Positions 53,167 to 61,242 of a stretch of DNA of 64,000 nt are shown in pieces. The stretch is taken from the NCBI GenBank assembly GCA_945909635.1, contig OX246690.1:248001-312000 (forward strand), given 5' to 3'. The notes under the pieces were generated by a model, which did no database searches, was not told where the DNA came from, and saw nothing but the letters and a program-made list of their open reading frames with translations. Source of the stretch: Clostridioides difficile_A (GTDB lineage Bacteria > Bacillota > Clostridia > Peptostreptococcales > Peptostreptococcaceae). Each line of letters opens with the position of its first letter. Position 1 is the first letter of the stretch. The position numbers and the translations under genes were made by a program.

Positions 53167-54294
53167 ATGAGTATATTGAGAGCTAAAACAATTGATTTAA
53201 AACAAACAAACTCTTTAACAGAGTTACAGAAAAAGAATAGCAATTTGAATGAAAGCGAGGCATATAATCAGGCTATCAATCTAGAAGCTAAACCTAGAAG
53301 GTTAGTATTTGAACTTACGAATGCTTGTAATTTAAATTGTATTATGTGTGGAAGAAATTCAGCAGAGTTCAAAGCAACAGTTTTTGATTTTAAATGGACT
53401 GAAAAATTTGAGAATATATTAAATGAAGTAGAGGAAGTAACTTTAATGGGATGGGGAGAACCAACAGTACATCCAAATTTCGTTGATTTCTTATATTGGG
53501 CAAAGAAAAATGGTCTTAGAAAATATTTTTGTACGAATGGTATGAAATTGGATAAACTATTTGATGATATCTTCAATACAGAAACTGACATTATAGCTAT
53601 AAGTCTAGATGGGGCGTCTAAAGAGATTAATGACAATATAAGATCAGGGGCTGATTTTAATCATATAATAAAAAATATTAAACATATAGCAGATGAGAAG
53701 ATTAAAAGAGGGATAAATTGGCCACATATGAATTTTGTTTTTACAGCAATGAAGTCTAATTTGTATGAGATACCCAAAATGGTTGAATTAGCTAAAAGGG
53801 TAGGTTTACAAGAGCTTAAGGTGGTATATCTAACTGTGTTTGATGAAAATATGCATGATGAGAGTTTATATGATTGCCAAGATGAGGTTAAAAAAGTATT
53901 TGAAGAAGCAGAGGTTTTAGCAGATGAGTTAAATATTATTCTTAAGTTACCTCATATACAAGGTGAAGATAGTGCATGTGAAAAACTACATAAGGATTGT
54001 TTTACAACATGGAGAGACTTTTTCTTAGGTTCAGATGGATTTGTACGTTCATGTATGTCTACACCTATAAAGTTGTTTCATATTGACAGATATAAAACTT
54101 TTGAAGAAATGTGGAATTCTTTGGAATATAAAGACTGCAGAAGAAATATTAATAGTATAAATATGAATGATTCATGTAAGGTATGTTATCAATCTTCATT
54201 TGCTAATTGGAATAAAAGGTCTTCTTTTATACAAATAGGAAATAAATTCTCTCCTGAATGGGATAAAGAAGAATCTAACTTGATTACATTATAG
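53167..54294 (+). CDS. Radical SAM/SPASM protein (second of two)
   Basis: Product of 375 residues. The C-x3-C-x2-C motif is in ELTNACNLNCIMCGRNS (from about 57), preceded by a 50-residue extension. The AdoMet strand is VTLMGWGEPTVHPNF. C-terminal Cys (FFLGSDGFVRSCMSTP; DSCKVCYQSSFANWN) suggest a SPASM or twitch cluster. It is the last gene of the cassette and is closed by a terminator. Only motif-level similarity to the radical SAM protein at 48.4 kb. Confidence 0.85.
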   Translation: MSILRAKTIDLKQTNSLTELQKKNSNLNESEAYNQAINLEAKPRRLVFELTNACNLNCIMCGRNSAEFKATVFDFKWTEKFENILNEVEEVTLMGWGEPTVHPNFVDFLYWAKKNGLRKYFCTNGMKLDKLFDDIFNTETDIIAISLDGASKEINDNIRSGADFNHIIKNIKHIADEKIKRGINWPHMNFVFTAMKSNLYEIPKMVELAKRVGLQELKVVYLTVFDENMHDESLYDCQDEVKKVFEEAEVLADELNIILKLPHIQGEDSACEKLHKDCFTTWRDFFLGSDGFVRSCMSTPIKLFHIDRYKTFEEMWNSLEYKDCRRNINSINMNDSCKVCYQSSFANWNKRSSFIQIGNKFSPEWDKEESNLITL

Positions 54295-54310
54295 ACATTT
54301 ATATAAAAAA

Positions 54311-54347
54311 TAAAAACAGCTTAGAATAAGTATTTTAAGCTGTTTTT
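54311..54347 (+). terminator. Terminator at the end of the glycosylation cassette
   Basis: TAAAAACAGCTTA pairs with TAAGCTGTTTTTA, followed by a T-rich run. Confidence 0.88.
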
Positions 54348-54463
54348 ATTTTTTATAATAACAAGTTTTTAATTTATACTAGATATTTAGCTATAAATAT
54401 CGAATATTAATTGAAATATTAAAAATATAAGTAAAAAATGTTTAAAAAAATTGTTATTTATTG

Positions 54464-54469
54464 TATACT
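54464..54469 (+). promoter_or_regulatory. -10 element of the flgB leader promoter
   Basis: TATACT, with a weak -35 (TTTAAA) 17 bp upstream. A start near 54476 gives a leader of about 500 bases to the flgB ATG, and it begins just before the riboswitch. Confidence 0.5.
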
Positions 54470-54484
54470 TAAATTAAAACTAAA

Positions 54485-54570
54485 TAGGCAAAACTAGAGA
54501 AATTTAGTGACGCAAAGCTATAGGGGCTAAGGTTTGTATATACAAACTATGCTAGCCAGTTGCCAAAAAG
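54485..54570 (+). promoter_or_regulatory. Class I c-di-GMP (GEMM-I) riboswitch of the early flagellar operon
   Basis: Aptamer with P1 arms GGCAA (54487-54491) and TTGCC (54560-54564) and the core TTTAGTGACGCAAAGCTATA, then a variable hairpin and GCTAGCCAGTTGCC. The order and core match the known C. difficile flgB-leader riboswitch. It controls flgB and downstream genes by termination. Confidence 0.97.
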
Positions 54571-54572
54571 AG

Positions 54573-54622
54573 TCCTAAGTATATTTGTATACTTAGGATT
54601 AGTCGAAGTGACTGCTTTTTTG
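54573..54622 (+). terminator. Expression platform of the flgB riboswitch
   Basis: A TCCTAAGTATA hairpin (54573-54598) is followed by AGTC-GAAG-TGACT (54601-54613) and GCTTTTTT. The 3' P1 side plus following bases (GCCAAAAAGAGT) can pair with ACTGCTTTTTTGGC, which breaks the terminator. So ligand-bound P1 favours termination: an off switch. Confidence 0.75.
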
Positions 54623-54724
54623 GCGGTCATTTTATTATGGAAAAATTACTTTATTACAGTAGAAAGTACATATAATAACATATTTTACCAATTATAACAA
54701 AAAATAAAGAAAAACTGTCTGAAA

Positions 54725-54745
54725 AAGTTGCTATTTTACAAAAAA
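54725..54745 (+). repeat. Flagellar switch left inverted repeat (21 bp)
   Basis: AAGTTGCTATTTTAC followed by six A. It matches the right arm with one mismatch. Site-specific recombinase RecV is known to invert this element in C. difficile. Confidence 0.92.
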
Positions 54746-54899
54746 TGACTTCTTTGTTCATTTAAATCTATTACAATTCTATTACATTAATATAATAATG
54801 TATCATTTTAGTAAGAAATCTAATTTAAGTTCAATTAACTCCAATGAAAATAAAAAAAAATTTTAATATGTATTTAATTTTTTCTTCATAAAGTTACCT
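54746..54899. other. Invertible 154-bp flagellar switch segment
   Basis: The segment bounded by the two inverted repeats is exactly 154 bp, the published length of the C. difficile flagellar switch. It lies in the flgB 5' leader. One orientation allows and the other stops (via Rho) transcription into the operon. I cannot say from memory which orientation this is. Confidence 0.9.
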
Positions 54900-54920
54900 T
54901 TTTTTGTAATATAGCAACTT
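54900..54920 (+). repeat. Flagellar switch right inverted repeat (21 bp)
   Basis: Six T, GTAATATAGCAACTT: reverse complement of the left arm with one mismatch (base 11). Confidence 0.92.
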
Positions 54921-54974
54921 CATTTTTTTAATCATTAAATATAGCAAATAAATATATTTTGAGGAGGGGTGAGT

Positions 54975-55292
54975 ATGAATACATATGACATTATAAAAAT
55001 GGGACTAGATGCAACTAATCTAAGAAGTCAAACAATAGCAAATAATATAGCAAATATAAATACTGAAGGTTACAAAAAACATTATGTAACTTTTGAAGAA
55101 ACATTAAATGATGCCATGCCAAAAATAGAAGAAAAAACAGACAATTCAAAAGGTTTAAGAGTAGATGGCAATAATGTGGATATAGAAGAAGAAAAAGTAA
55201 AGCAAGCAATGACAACGTTGCAATATAATGCTTTAATAGGTTTTGCAAATGGCAAAATAGCAATGACCAAATCAATAATAACTGGGAGGTAA
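54975..55292 (+). CDS. flgB: Flagellar basal-body rod protein FlgB
   Basis: Product of 105 residues from ATG 54975 (GAGGAGG at 54961-54967 gives 7-bp spacing; a GTG at 54969 is too close). MNTYDIIKMGLDATNLRSQTIANNIANINTEGYKKHYVTFEETL is the FlgB N-terminus. First gene of the early flagellar operon, at the end of the riboswitch and switch leader. Confidence 0.95.
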   Translation: MNTYDIIKMGLDATNLRSQTIANNIANINTEGYKKHYVTFEETLNDAMPKIEEKTDNSKGLRVDGNNVDIEEEKVKQAMTTLQYNALIGFANGKIAMTKSIITGR

Positions 55293-55299
55293 CTAGAAG

Positions 55300-55704
55300 A
55301 TGAGTGTGTTCAGTGGAATGGAGATATCTGCTAGTGGATTAACAGCAGAAAGTCTGAAAATGGATATCATATCGTCAAATGTAGCTAATATAAATGCTAC
55401 AAGAGGTCCAAATGGAGAAGCATATAGGAGAAAAATTGTTTCCTTTGAAGAAAACTATGATAATAAATTAGGTATGTTAGGAGTAAAAGTCACATCTGTT
55501 GAAGATGACAAATCACCTCTTAAAGAAGTATATGACCCATCTCATCCAGATGCAAAACCAAATGGATATGTAGAATATCCAAACGTAAATATATTGGTTG
55601 AAATGACGGATTTAATAACAGCTTCACGAGCATATGATTCTAATATAGACACACTGAATGCTCAGAAATCTATGATATCGAAAGCTTTGGAAATAGGAAA
55701 GTAG
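55300..55704 (+). CDS. flgC: Flagellar basal-body rod protein FlgC
   Basis: Product of 134 residues. MSVFSGMEISASGLTAESLKMDIISSNVANINATRGPNGEAYRRKIVSFEE and a C-terminal EMTDLITASRAYDSNIDTLNAQKSMISKALEIGK mark the rod protein FlgC. Confidence 0.96.
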   Translation: MSVFSGMEISASGLTAESLKMDIISSNVANINATRGPNGEAYRRKIVSFEENYDNKLGMLGVKVTSVEDDKSPLKEVYDPSHPDAKPNGYVEYPNVNILVEMTDLITASRAYDSNIDTLNAQKSMISKALEIGK

Positions 55705-55713
55705 GGATAAATT

Positions 55714-56031
55714 ATGCCAATTACACAAATTAACAATTTAATGCAAGGTGCAAAGCTAGATAATTTGATTGGAGAAACAAAACCATTAAACCTTAATAAT
55801 AAAGAAGAAAAAAAGAATTTCGAAGATGTAATAATAGATACTATAGACAAAGTTAATTTTCAACAAGTGACAGCGGATAATATGAAAGAAAAATTTATAA
55901 AAGGCGAAGATGTTTCTATGCATGAAGTTATGTTAAAAGGTCAAGAAGCACAACTATCTATGCAATATCTGATAGAGGTTAGAAACAAGATTCATGATGC
56001 ATATCAAGAAATGAATAAAGTGCAAATTTAG
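55714..56031 (+). CDS. fliE: Flagellar hook-basal body complex protein FliE
   Basis: Product of 105 residues, the MS-ring to rod adapter. The family block is KGEDVSMHEVMLKGQEAQLSMQYLIEVRNKIHDAYQEMNKVQI. It stands between flgC and fliF as in most flagellates. Confidence 0.93.
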   Translation: MPITQINNLMQGAKLDNLIGETKPLNLNNKEEKKNFEDVIIDTIDKVNFQQVTADNMKEKFIKGEDVSMHEVMLKGQEAQLSMQYLIEVRNKIHDAYQEMNKVQI

Positions 56032-56055
56032 CCTTTTGAACAGGAGTAATAATCA

Positions 56056-57606
56056 ATGATAGCCAGTTTTAAAAATAAGATTAAGGAGCAAGTTGCTAAA
56101 TCTAGGACAAAAATAGGTTCTTTAAAAAAAGGAACTAAGATAGCATTAGGTATAGGGATTGTTGCTATATGTTTAGCGCTAGTATTTACAGCAATATCTG
56201 CAAGTAAAAATAAGTATGCAGTCTTATTTTCAGAACTAGATGTTCAAGATGCTGCAGATATATCAGCAGAATTAGAGTCTAGAAAGATAGATACTAAGGT
56301 AAAGGGAAGTACAATTTATGTTCCTAGAACAGAAGTCGATAAGTTGAGGCTGGAGCTAGCTCCAAGTCTTACAGGTGGTTCTAAAGGATTTGCATTAATG
56401 GATGATAGTTCGTCTATAGGACTTACTGATGAGGAGTTTCAAATTAAGAAGCAACGAATCATACAAGGTGAAATAGAAAAAACAATCAAGAGTTTTCCAC
56501 AAGTGGAAGATACTAGAGTACATATAACATTTGGAGAGTCATCAGTGTTTGAGAAAGAAGCAGTTCCAGGAAGTGCAGCTGTTTACTTAATGTTAAAGCC
56601 AGGAACAACTTTAGAAAAAAATCAAATAAAATCTGTTATGGCACTTGTATCAGGAAGTGTTACAAATATACCAGAGAAAAATGTTCAAGTTATTGATAAT
56701 AAAATGAATCTATTATCAGAAGGTATCTTAGATGATGAAGAAGTTGATGAAAATAATCAACCTATAAATGGTGGTATTAGTGTTGATAAAAATAAGGCAT
56801 CTGAACAAGCATTGAATAAACAATTAGAAAAGTCTATTTTGGAAATGCTAGAGCCAATATTTGGTACAGGAAAAGTAAAAGCTACAGTAAATGCAGATTT
56901 AAGTTTTGATACAGCCGAAAAAACTGAAATAAAAATTGACCCTGATAAAGTTGCAATAAAAGAAACAAGGTCAAAAAATTCATCTAAATCTGCAACAAAT
57001 AATGTCCAAGGCGTAGATGCTAATATGAATAATCAAGGAAATAAAAATGGCACTAACACAGAAGATAGTTTGGATGAGAGTTTTGAATATGAGACAGGTA
57101 AGATTGAAACTCATACTATAATTGCGCCAGGAGAACTTAGAAGATTGACAGCTTCTGTCGCTATAGACGGAAAAATAGCTAAAGGAGTTCAAGCTGATGT
57201 GGAAGATATAGTTAATAATGCTATAGGCATGGATGGAGCAAGGGGAGATACTCTTAGTGTTGTTTCAATGGTCTTTGACCCTAAAGGAAAGGCTGAAGCT
57301 AAACAAGAACTGGAAGAGATTAAAAAAGAAGGCTTCAAAACTAATATAATAAAGGCAGTTATTGGAGTAGTGGCAGTTATTGCAGTAGGTGCTATTGGAT
57401 ACTTAATATATAAGAAGAGAAGTGAACAAGAAGATATGGATTATGAGGATGAAGTTTATAGTGCTAATTCTAGTACTGTTGATAAGAAAGATAATCCTCT
57501 ATTAGGGGATGACCCAGAATTGACATTAGAAGAAGCTGTTAAAATGTATGCAGAAGAAAAACCAGACCAAGTAACAGAAATAATAAAGACTTGGTTAAAT
57601 GAGTAA
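56056..57606 (+). CDS. fliF: Flagellar MS-ring protein FliF
   Basis: Product of 516 residues. A membrane helix near residues 29-50, ring-building motifs (NKYAVLFSELDVQDAADISAELESRKIDTKVKG; VEDTRVHITFGESSVFEKEAVPGSAAVYLMLKPG), a disordered insert at about 310-350 and a second membrane helix near 435-455. The acidic C-terminus (PDQVTEIIKTWLNE) binds FliG. Confidence 0.96.
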   Translation: MIASFKNKIKEQVAKSRTKIGSLKKGTKIALGIGIVAICLALVFTAISASKNKYAVLFSELDVQDAADISAELESRKIDTKVKGSTIYVPRTEVDKLRLELAPSLTGGSKGFALMDDSSSIGLTDEEFQIKKQRIIQGEIEKTIKSFPQVEDTRVHITFGESSVFEKEAVPGSAAVYLMLKPGTTLEKNQIKSVMALVSGSVTNIPEKNVQVIDNKMNLLSEGILDDEEVDENNQPINGGISVDKNKASEQALNKQLEKSILEMLEPIFGTGKVKATVNADLSFDTAEKTEIKIDPDKVAIKETRSKNSSKSATNNVQGVDANMNNQGNKNGTNTEDSLDESFEYETGKIETHTIIAPGELRRLTASVAIDGKIAKGVQADVEDIVNNAIGMDGARGDTLSVVSMVFDPKGKAEAKQELEEIKKEGFKTNIIKAVIGVVAVIAVGAIGYLIYKKRSEQEDMDYEDEVYSANSSTVDKKDNPLLGDDPELTLEEAVKMYAEEKPDQVTEIIKTWLNE

Positions 57607-57618
57607 GGAGGATAGAAT

Positions 57619-58689
57619 GTGTCCACAGAAATTACGAATGTTAGTGCATTTGACTTAAGTGATATAAGTGAAAATGAGAAGAGTGAGAAAATAGAAGGTG
57701 AGGGTTTAAAAAAAGCTGCTGTACTTTTAATGACATTAGGACCAACTGTGTCTAGTGATATAATAAAAAGCCTTCCAGATAAACAGGTTCAAAAAATAGG
57801 TTTGGAAATTGCAAATATTTCTTCAATAGCTTCAAAAGAAAGAAGAGAAATATTAAAAGAGTTTGTAGAAATAAATAAAGCAAAAGATTATGTTATAGAA
57901 GGTGGGCTGGAATATGCAAGAGAATTGCTAAGTAATGCCTTGGGAAATTCTAAAGCAAATAAATTACTTGAAGGTATATCAATAGATACAAGTACAAAGC
58001 CTTTTAAACATATTATAAAATTGGATACAAAGAAAATATTAGAAATACTTAGAAATGAAAGTGCACAAACTATAGCTATTTTACTTGCACATATGGAGCC
58101 ACAAGATGGTGCAGAAATTTTAGCTCATTTAAATTTTAATTTACAAAATGAGGTAGCTATGAGAATAAGTTCAATGGGTTCAATATCTCCAGAAGTTATA
58201 AAAGTAATTGAAAGTTCATTAGAAGATAAATTACATTCAATAAGTGGTGATGATTTTAAAGATTATGGTGGAATAGCTACATTAGTTCAAATATTACTTA
58301 ATTCTGATAGAAAAACAGAAAAGAATATTTTGAATACTGTTGAAGAAAAAGACCCAGCTTTAGCAGCCCAAATTAAATCTCATATATTTGTATTTGAAGA
58401 TATTGTCAAACTAGATGATATGAGCATACAAAAAGTACTAAAAGAAGTAACTATGAAAGATTTAGTTTATGCTTTAAAAGGTGTGGATGATGAAATTTCA
58501 GATGCTATATATAGAAATCAATCTTCTAGAGCAGCAGAAGCGCTTAAAGAAGAAATGGAGATGGTTGGTGTAATAAAAGTTGCACAAGTTGAAGGTGCTC
58601 AGCAAAAAATAGTAAATAGCGTAAGAAAACTTGAAAGAGAAGGTGCTATAACTATTGTAAGGAATTTTGGTGATGACTTTGTCGAATAA
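57619..58689 (+). CDS. fliG: Flagellar motor switch protein FliG
   Basis: Product of 356 residues starting at GTG 57619, with AAGGAGG 7 bp before. An ATG two bases upstream is out of frame. The motor domain includes LKKAAVLLMTLGPTVSSDIIKSLPDKQVQKIGLEIANI, the ring-forming middle and the C-terminal torque helix region (DKLHSISGDDF; IVRNFGDDFVE). It overlaps fliH. Confidence 0.96.
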   Translation: MSTEITNVSAFDLSDISENEKSEKIEGEGLKKAAVLLMTLGPTVSSDIIKSLPDKQVQKIGLEIANISSIASKERREILKEFVEINKAKDYVIEGGLEYARELLSNALGNSKANKLLEGISIDTSTKPFKHIIKLDTKKILEILRNESAQTIAILLAHMEPQDGAEILAHLNFNLQNEVAMRISSMGSISPEVIKVIESSLEDKLHSISGDDFKDYGGIATLVQILLNSDRKTEKNILNTVEEKDPALAAQIKSHIFVFEDIVKLDDMSIQKVLKEVTMKDLVYALKGVDDEISDAIYRNQSSRAAEALKEEMEMVGVIKVAQVEGAQQKIVNSVRKLEREGAITIVRNFGDDFVE

Positions 58690-59413
58690 CAAAATTATTA
58701 AAAGTGAAAAAGCATCATATAAAGGAATTCTAGATTTATCTATAATAGATAAAGCTAGACTGGGAGAAACAAATATAAACGAAGAGAATGATTGTAGATT
58801 TAGGGATGAAGTAATAAAAGAAGCTATAGAGTCTGCTGAGATAAAAAAGAATGAAATATTAGAAGAAGCAAAAACAAATGCACAAAATATAGAAAAACAA
58901 GCTTATGAAAAAGGATATAGCCAAGGTCAAAAAAATGGATATGAGGATGGATATAGGGAATCCTACGATGAATATATCCAAAAAGCTAAAGATGAAGCAG
59001 ATTTTATAAGAAATCAGGCAGATTTAATTCTATTACAAGCTAATGAGAAAATGACTGAGTACATAAAGGAAAAAAACAAAGAAATTATAAGACTTGCTAT
59101 CAATATGGCTAGCTCTGTTTTAAAAAAGCATTTTGAAGATGAAGAGTCTATGAGTGACTTGTTAAAGCAAATTATTCAAGATTACGAAGGAAGTAGTTCA
59201 TTCATAGTAAGATGTAATTCTTTCTATAAGGATAATATAGAGAAAGAGTTTGAACTATTCAAAGAAGAGACATCATTAAAATCAAGTGTATTTGTTATTG
59301 CAGATGACAGTATAGATAAAGGAAATGCTATTATACAAAAGGAAAATGGGAGAATAATAGTTGGTGTTGATTGTGCTATGGAAAAACTAAAAGAAGAATT
59401 GCTTGGTGAATAA
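58673..59413 (+). CDS. fliH: Flagellar assembly protein FliH
   Basis: Product of 246 residues from ATG 58673 (AAGG upstream), 17 bp before the fliG stop. It regulates FliI. It has a long coiled coil (EVIKEAIESAEIKKNEILEEAKTNAQNIEKQAYEKGYSQGQKNGYEDGYRESYDEY, with the GxxxG-like repeats) and a V-ATPase E-subunit-like C-terminus. TTG/GTG starts six and three bases before are less likely. Confidence 0.9.
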   Translation: MTLSNNKIIKSEKASYKGILDLSIIDKARLGETNINEENDCRFRDEVIKEAIESAEIKKNEILEEAKTNAQNIEKQAYEKGYSQGQKNGYEDGYRESYDEYIQKAKDEADFIRNQADLILLQANEKMTEYIKEKNKEIIRLAINMASSVLKKHFEDEESMSDLLKQIIQDYEGSSSFIVRCNSFYKDNIEKEFELFKEETSLKSSVFVIADDSIDKGNAIIQKENGRIIVGVDCAMEKLKEELLGE

Positions 59414-59416
59414 AGT

Positions 59417-60736
59417 ATGTATAGAACTGATATATCTATAGATTTTGACAAAATAAATAAGAAAATAGAAAATTTAGAGCTTACTATATCAGAAGGTAGA
59501 GTTAAGAAGATAATAGGGCTTACTGTAGAAGTTGAAGGGATAAAAGCTTTTGTTGGAGAGTTATGTGTTATATACAATCAAGTCAACAAACCAGTTAATT
59601 GTGAAGTAGTAGGCTTTAAAGACAAAGAAGTAATTTTAATGGCATTAGGAGAGTTAACATTAATATCACCTGGTTGTAAAGTTATTTCTAAGGGTATACC
59701 TCTAAGTGTTATGTGTAGCGATAATTTACTAGGTAAAGTACTTGATGGTCTTGGAAATCCTATAGATAATTCAGAAGTTGTTCTAGGAGATAGATATAAC
59801 TTGAATAATGAACCTCCTGACCCAATGAAGAGAAAAAAGATACGAAATATAATGGAGACTGGTGTAAGAGCAATAGATGCATTTACTACTTGTGGTGAAG
59901 GGCAGAGAATAGGAATATTTGCAGGTAGTGGAGTAGGTAAGAGTACAACTCTAGGTATGATTGCTAGAAATGCAAAAGCAGATGTAAATGTAATTGCCCT
60001 TGTTGGAGAAAGAGGAAGAGAAGTCCTAGATTTTATTGATAAAGATTTGGGAGAAGATGGGATGAAAAAATCTGTTGTTGTATGTGCGACATCAGATAAA
60101 GCTCCTCTTGTCAGACTTAAAGGTGCTCTTACTGCTACTGCAATAGCTGAGTATTTTAGAGACCAGGGAAAAAAAGTAATACTTATGATGGACTCAGTAA
60201 CTAGATTTGCTATGGCACAAAGGGAAGTAGGAATAGCAATAGGAGAGCCACCAGCTCAAAAAGGGTATACACCATCTGTATTTGCTATTTTACCAAAACT
60301 TATGGAGAGAACAGGTACATCAGATAAAGGTTCTATCACTGCATTTTATACAGTATTAGTTGATGGAGATGATTTTAATGAGCCAATAGCAGATACAACA
60401 AGAGGGATACTTGATGGTCATATAGTTTTATCTAGAGATTTGGCAAATAAGAATCACTATCCTTCTATAGATGTTTTGAACAGTTTAAGTAGACTTATGA
60501 ATGAGATTGCTTCAAAAGAAGATATAAAAGTAGCATCATTTGCAAGAGATATGCTATCTGAATATAGAGAGGCAGAAGACTTGATAAATATAGGTGCATA
60601 TGCTTCAGGTACCAATAAAAAAATAGATGAGGCAATTTACTATCATGAGCATATTATTAATTTTTTAAAACAAGGAATAAATGAAAAGAGTTCTTTTGAT
60701 GAAACTGTGAGTAGCCTGAAAAGAATCTTTGAATAA
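59417..60736 (+). CDS. fliI: Flagellum-specific ATPase FliI
   Basis: Product of 439 residues. Walker A in GIFAGSGVGKSTTLG (about 173), Walker B ILMMDSVTRFA, and the export-ATPase block GEPPAQKGYTPSVFAILPKLMERTG. It energises type III export with FliH/FliJ. Confidence 0.97.
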   Translation: MYRTDISIDFDKINKKIENLELTISEGRVKKIIGLTVEVEGIKAFVGELCVIYNQVNKPVNCEVVGFKDKEVILMALGELTLISPGCKVISKGIPLSVMCSDNLLGKVLDGLGNPIDNSEVVLGDRYNLNNEPPDPMKRKKIRNIMETGVRAIDAFTTCGEGQRIGIFAGSGVGKSTTLGMIARNAKADVNVIALVGERGREVLDFIDKDLGEDGMKKSVVVCATSDKAPLVRLKGALTATAIAEYFRDQGKKVILMMDSVTRFAMAQREVGIAIGEPPAQKGYTPSVFAILPKLMERTGTSDKGSITAFYTVLVDGDDFNEPIADTTRGILDGHIVLSRDLANKNHYPSIDVLNSLSRLMNEIASKEDIKVASFARDMLSEYREAEDLINIGAYASGTNKKIDEAIYYHEHIINFLKQGINEKSSFDETVSSLKRIFE

Positions 60737-60767
60737 ACAATTTAAAAAAATATTTGAATAGGTTGTG

Positions 60768-61214
60768 ATGAAGTTGGATAAAAACTTTAAGTTTAGATTA
60801 CAGAAAGTCTTAGACTTAAAAATGAAAGATGAAGAAAAGATAAAAATGGAATTTGCTAAAATTCAACAAAAAAAAATAGATATAGAGAATAACTTGGAAA
60901 ACTTAGAAAGTAATTATAATAAGTATTCTATAAGTAAAGATAACGATAGTATTCAAAATCAAAAGATAACTATTAATTATTTGTTAGCTCTAAATAACTC
61001 TATAATGGATTTATCAGAAGAATTAGATAAGTCAACAAATGAACTTGAAAAAGCTAGAAAACAGCTTATAGACAAGCAAATAGAAAGAAAATCATTAGAA
61101 AAACTTAAAGAAAAAAAGTATGGTCAGTATTATAGAGAAGAAAATCTGAAGGAACAAAAAACTAATGATGAATTTGCAAGTATGAGTTACTTGAGAAATA
61201 GACAAGTTCTATAA
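60768..61214 (+). CDS. fliJ: FliJ, export chaperone / stalk protein
   Basis: Product of 148 residues from ATG 60768, nearly all coiled coil (FRLQKVLDLKMKDEEKIKMEFAKIQQKKIDIENNLENLESNYNKY). Position after fliI and the FRLQKVLDLK start support FliJ. Confidence 0.85.
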   Translation: MKLDKNFKFRLQKVLDLKMKDEEKIKMEFAKIQQKKIDIENNLENLESNYNKYSISKDNDSIQNQKITINYLLALNNSIMDLSEELDKSTNELEKARKQLIDKQIERKSLEKLKEKKYGQYYREENLKEQKTNDEFASMSYLRNRQVL

Positions 61215-61242
61215 GAATAGTAGGAAGTGAGGATATTATTGT

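Noticed and set aside
54573..54622. A CRISPR repeat or insertion-sequence end suggested by repeated hairpins near 54.6 kb
   Set aside because: The hairpins are explained by the riboswitch expression platform; no repeat-spacer array, transposase or target duplication is visible in the window.
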